Translations under genes and position numbers: made by a program
Part shown: positions 5,081 through 5,870 of the stretch, one piece after another
How the letters are laid out: each line of letters opens with the position of its first letter
How positions within the stretch are numbered: the first letter of the stretch is position 1
The notes under the pieces: model-generated
Told to the model about the DNA's origin: nothing
Database searches by the model: none
Seen by the model: the letters and a program-made list of their open reading frames with translations, nothing else
Assembly (NCBI GenBank): GCA_028696935.1
Contig: JAQVGE010000064.1
Coordinates: forward strand, 1-5,870
Reading direction: 5' to 3'
DNA from: Minisyncoccota bacterium
GTDB taxonomy: Bacteria; Patescibacteria; Paceibacteria; UBA9973
DNA length: 5,870 nt

Positions 5081-5870
5081 CAGGCACAACTTTCGCCCGA
5101 TTTGATATTTGCCGCGACGGGGATTCCGTTCGCGCTCGGAACCAACGCGCTGAACACGATCTTTACCGATCCCTACGGACGCTCCACCAATCGGGAAACG
5201 ACCGTGGTGGTGGCGCCCAAGGCCTATCAGTACGACGCCAACGGGAACCTGACGAACGACGGGCGGATGGCCTATTTCTGGAACGACAAAAACCGGCTCG
5301 TCGCAGTGCGCAGCGCGAAAACTGGGGCGCTGATTCAGGAGAATCGCTACGATGGGCTTGGACGGCGGCGGGAGAGGGTAGAATTTGATGCAGGTGTGGG
5401 CGTTACTAACCGCTATTTGTATCAGGACTGGATGGTGCTGGCAGTGACCGATGGCGCGGGGAACGTGCTGGAGACCTACACTCACGGGGCTGATCTGTCG
5501 GGACGGGTGGGCGGTGGCGCGGGCGGGATCGGTGGCATCTTGGCCTCGACGCAGGTGGGAGGAGCGGCCTATTATCACTACGATTTAAATGGAAATGTTG
5601 TGAGCGTGAGTGGCAGTACCCAAACTCAACTGGCGAAGTACACCTACGGCCCCTTCGGTGAGGTGTTGCTGGAAGACGGCTTATTCGATTCCCGGTACCA
5701 GTTTAGTACCAAGGAATATGACTCAACAACCGGGCTTAATTACTACGGCTACAGATATTACTCGCCGGAACTGGGGAGGTGGATCAGTTCTGATCCGCAG
5801 AATGAGATCGGTTCTCTCAACGTCATCTACAAAGACGTTCTTGCCGACCTTCGGCAAAAGAGGGCCTTGG
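4883..5870 (+). CDS. In-frame chimera: RAYT N-terminus fused to a third Rhs core and tip (runs off window)
   Basis: A single frame is open from ATG 4883 to the window end, 329 codons without a stop. Residues 1-66 are RAYT. At codon 66 (GTG, 5078) the sequence switches to the Rhs core at the equivalent of codon 3185 in the second cassette, with phase preserved (VQTQLSPDLIF there, VQAQLSPDLIF here). It continues through YDANGNL, YDGLGRRRERVE, THGADLSGR, GGIGGILA, FGEVLLED, QFSTKEYD, GLNYYGYRYYSP and GRWISSDPQNEIG. From 5813 it diverges (SLNVIYKDVLADLRQ) instead of giving the usual NLY motif, as in the second cassette. The tip is cut by the window edge. No signal peptide is visible. It may be a dead fusion, or a cassette expressed from the RAYT start; the preserved frame over at least 263 codons after the junction is compatible with either if recent. 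Confidence 0.82.
   Translation, partial: MARALRVEYPGARYHLMCRGNQSRRIIEKQTDADLFVRTLGEMCVRNGAVVHAWCLMSNHYHLLLVQAQLSPDLIFAATGIPFALGTNALNTIFTDPYGRSTNRETTVVVAPKAYQYDANGNLTNDGRMAYFWNDKNRLVAVRSAKTGALIQENRYDGLGRRRERVEFDAGVGVTNRYLYQDWMVLAVTDGAGNVLETYTHGADLSGRVGGGAGGIGGILASTQVGGAAYYHYDLNGNVVSVSGSTQTQLAKYTYGPFGEVLLEDGLFDSRYQFSTKEYDSTTGLNYYGYRYYSPELGRWISSDPQNEIGSLNVIYKDVLADLRQKRAL
5078..5812 (+). repeat. Rhs core repeat, copy 3
   Basis: This is homologous to 3185-3919 and, more distantly, to the 3' part of copy 1. It begins abruptly at a GTGCAG shared with copy 2 and lacks the YD and NSFN.LNQN segments present in the other copies, so it is the shortest of the three. The 5' portion is nearly identical to copy 2 and the middle more diverged. 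Confidence 0.85.

Noticed and set aside
5011..5388. 125-codon + strand open frame within the chimera
   Set aside because: It is out of frame with the RAYT and Rhs motifs and has an arginine-rich shadow composition.
4985..5578. 197-codon open frame on the minus strand opposite the chimera
   Set aside because: It is the reverse of the RAYT and Rhs frame, with similar shadow frames opposite the second core. It is a composition effect.

Overview
The window looks like a piece of a PVC-superphylum genome (Verrucomicrobiota, Kiritimatiellota or Lentisphaerota). This is inferred from style, not from a marker gene. The Rhs/YD-repeat proteins carry a 'SSCCGLLE'-type repeat, a beta-rich spacer between two YD blocks ('NSFNNLNQN...'), and a 'THGADLSGQ...GGIGGILA' stretch, all typical of that group. 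There is also a REP-associated tyrosine transposase (RAYT) start preceded by AAAGGGGTCAGACT repeats. Every supportable gene is on the + strand.

Layout. (1) 3-2336: the 3' part of a large Rhs/YD-repeat gene that enters from the left. It ends in a short AT-rich, cysteine-rich tip (2085-2333). (2) 2356-2988: a small gene of unknown function with a Sec-type signal peptide, 19 bases downstream. (3) 2999-4354: a second, 5'-truncated Rhs core with a different cysteine/proline-rich tip and an unusual 74-codon insertion inside the Rhs hallmark motif. (4) 4377-4775: a small predicted lipoprotein, 22 bases downstream. (5) 4776-4882: an intergenic stretch with three AAAGGGGTYAGACT repeats and a small hairpin. 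(6) 4883-5870: an open reading frame that begins as a RAYT transposase for 66 codons and continues, in frame, as a third copy of the Rhs core. It runs off the right edge just after its own tip begins.

The same module therefore occurs three times: Rhs core, variable tip, then a small exported protein (the third copy is cut by the window edge). The layout matches the known Rhs/polymorphic-toxin pattern of a full-length gene followed by displaced 'orphan' core-tip-partner cassettes that act as a store for tip exchange by recombination in the shared core. Base composition follows the modules: cores are GC-rich (for example 45 of 60 bases at 3601-3660), while tips and small genes are AT-rich (for example 17 of 60 at 4381-4440).

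The most unusual points are the in-frame RAYT-Rhs chimera, the GGGGTCA motifs that form the 3' end of both small genes (so the RAYT-type repeat supplies their last codons), the insertion that splits the Rhs hallmark in the second cassette, and the two short cysteine-rich tips that share a W-x-D-C-[RK]-P-K motif. No toxin catalytic motif is recognisable, so a toxin/immunity role for tips and small genes is inference from layout only.
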